A DNA stretch of 6,188 nt, taken from contig SMXL01000013.1 of assembly GCA_004356385.1 (NCBI GenBank), positions 1-6,188 of the forward strand, in the 5' to 3' direction. The DNA comes from Bacteroidota bacterium. GTDB taxonomy: Bacteria; Bacteroidota; Rhodothermia; Rhodothermales; UBA10348. Shown piece by piece: positions 5,384 through 6,188 of the stretch (its first letter is position 1; each line of letters opens with the position of its first letter). The notes under the pieces are model-generated. The model worked only from the letters and a program-made list of their open reading frames with translations, did not search any database and was not told the DNA's origin. A program made the position numbers and the translations under genes.

Positions 5384-5807
5384 CTGAACCTTTGTCGAGG
5401 ACTTTATCGGGATCTCGCCACAGCCCCATTTTTCCTCCATAGTAGGCACCCGCGACAAACGCCGCGAGTCCCGTCCAAATTAACCACAAAGGGTGGGGAA
5501 TCACGACAAAGTTGAATATACCAAATCCGATCTCGATGCCCCCGATGATATATGCGGAGGTCATGGTTGAATCTTGTCCAACGCGGGTTGCGACGAAGGC
5601 CGCTCCGAGTGTTCCAAAAAACCAGGCGATTGCGACCGAGATGAGTCCACCGAGGGGAATTTCGTCCATAACCCGGGCGATCTCCTCCCGGTTCATCATT
5701 TCAATTCCATCCGGTGGCGGAAAAATGAGGTGACCGAGCATTTCCAGTAGAGAGACAAGAATGAATCCGGTTACCAAACCGGCGATGACACCTAATACTC
5801 TACGCAT
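5376..5807 (-). CDS. Small four-helix membrane protein of unknown function
   Basis: This 143-residue protein has four predicted membrane helices at about 4-24, 52-74, 84-103 and 106-125. After helix 1 comes a conserved-looking EMLGHLIFPPPDG stretch (22-34) with Glu22, His26 and a Pro run, then an acidic loop (EEIARVMDEIP). Glycine-rich helices 2 to 4 end in a charged cytoplasmic tail (LWRDPDKVLDKGSDE). Similar small proteins with the E-x-x-GH-x-x-FP pattern occur in Bacteroidota-like genomes, as far as I recall, without a known function. The inner membrane is the expected location. A good SD, GAGGTG, lies at 5820-5815, eight bases before the ATG. Its TAA (5378-5376) lies inside the start of the DUF2461 gene, so the two are probably one transcript and possibly one process. 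The start is well supported by the SD and by the helix beginning at residue 4. Confidence 0.85.
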   Translation of the reverse strand: MRRVLGVIAGLVTGFILVSLLEMLGHLIFPPPDGIEMMNREEIARVMDEIPLGGLISVAIAWFFGTLGAAFVATRVGQDSTMTSAYIIGGIEIGFGIFNFVVIPHPLWLIWTGLAAFVAGAYYGGKMGLWRDPDKVLDKGSDE

Positions 5808-5812
5808 TGAAC

Positions 5813-5820
5813 ACCACCTC
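5813..5820 (-). promoter_or_regulatory. Ribosome binding site of the membrane-protein gene
   Basis: The minus strand reads GAGGTGGT just upstream of the ATG at 5807. The GAGGTG core matches the SD complement well and fixes this start. It stands out in a window where dnaA and bcp have none. Confidence 0.7.
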
Positions 5821-5990
5821 TATATACAGATATCGTATTGAACAGACTATGCTGGAATTCCGGGCCTGCACACTCCAAGATGCTCCAGAGCAATCGAGAA
5901 TGCAACATGTGTACGTATTCTATACACCAAAAGACGTAACAAGAACAGGCTGCAAGCGTAGGGCCATCTCAATTCAGTTGACCGATCTTT
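5821..5990. other. Divergent intergenic region with short inverted repeat
   Basis: This spacer separates the divergent membrane-protein and NTF2-like genes and must hold both promoters. A short dyad, GTGTA (5909-5913) and TACAC (5923-5927), spaced by nine bases, could be an operator, but five-base arms are weak. TA-rich stretches near 5821-5837 could serve as a minus-strand -10. No clear -35/-10 pair or Bacteroidota TAnnTTTG element was found, and no small gene is visible. Confidence 0.25.
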
Positions 5991-6001
5991 GGAGGAGTAA
6001 A

Positions 6002-6188
6002 ATGAAATTAAAGGGACTCGCTGTTGCCGTCTTAATGGTTGTTCCACTCTTATCACGCGCACAGTCATCGACAGATGAGGAAGGCGTGAGAAGAGCGGTA
6101 CTCAACTACGTCGAAGGTTTCTATGAAGGAGATTCCACTAAAATCGCTATGGGGGTTTTTCCGGAAGTGAACAAGAGAGGATTCTATA
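6002..6188 (+). CDS. Secreted NTF2-like / lumazine-binding-family protein (5' part)
   Basis: The gene runs off the right edge after 62 codons. A strong SD, GGAGG (5991-5995), lies six bases before the ATG. The N-terminus is a typical Sec signal peptide: positive MKLKG, hydrophobic core LAVAVLMVVPLL, and likely cleavage after SRA (residues 18-20) before Gln21. There is no lipobox cysteine, so the protein is probably periplasmic or exported. The mature start GVRRAVLNYVEGFYEGD (28-44) followed by PEVNKRGFY (54-62) matches the pattern of the putative lumazine-binding/NTF2-like family (PF12893), which is common in Bacteroidota. Members are small cone-shaped domains whose ligand or enzymatic role is mostly unknown. 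The C-terminal two thirds are missing, so activity cannot be judged. Confidence 0.8.
   Translation, partial: MKLKGLAVAVLMVVPLLSRAQSSTDEEGVRRAVLNYVEGFYEGDSTKIAMGVFPEVNKRGFY

Noticed and set aside
4685..5515. 276-codon plus-strand open frame opposite the DUF2461 gene
   Set aside because: The minus strand encodes well-conserved DUF2461 blocks over the same bases. The plus reading is rich in Arg and Cys, shows no domain, and crosses two genes.

Overview
The window carries seven chromosomal housekeeping-type genes, one decayed gene, and two intergenic regions with unusual structure. The organism looks like a member of the Bacteroidota/Rhodothermota side of the bacterial tree with middling GC. This is inferred from the DnaA box VII region (SRFRWGLSADVQPPDLETR), the lumazine-binding-like NTF2 protein at the right edge, and the weak or absent Shine-Dalgarno (SD) sequences of several genes. 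The sequence does not prove it. No mobile element, CRISPR array, tRNA or rRNA gene was found.

Layout. Positions 1-516 hold no intact gene. A strong SD on the minus strand at the very left edge suggests a minus-strand gene starting just outside the window. Positions 244-490 (minus) hold a broken VOC/glyoxalase-fold gene with two stops and an internal frame-changing deletion. dnaA follows (517-2007, minus). Upstream of dnaA is a 221-bp spacer with three DnaA-box-like sites, a 13-bp inverted repeat with a one-base bulge, three copies of TGGCAAG in alternating orientation, and an 11-base match to the 16S rRNA 3' tail. It is a candidate replication origin and/or dnaA control region. Next comes a BCP-type peroxiredoxin (2229-2687, minus) with a perfect DnaA box 15 bp before its start codon.

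Divergent from bcp, after 201 bp that include a 9-bp inverted repeat, a plus-strand pair encodes an MtnA-type S-methyl-5-thioribose-1-phosphate isomerase (2889-4010) and a class II aldolase/adducin-family protein (4032-4652). The pair could convert 5-(methylthio)ribose-1-P or 5-deoxyribose-1-P to the ketose and then cleave or dehydrate it, which would dispose of or salvage S-adenosylmethionine by-products.

A convergent minus-strand pair follows: a four-helix membrane protein (5376-5807) whose stop overlaps by 8 bp the start of a DUF2461 protein (4697-5383). The right edge holds the start of a secreted NTF2-like/lumazine-binding-family protein (6002 onward, plus), cut by the window end.

The most notable points are the structured dnaA upstream region, the isomerase-aldolase pair with its possible leader, and the VOC pseudogene next to dnaA.
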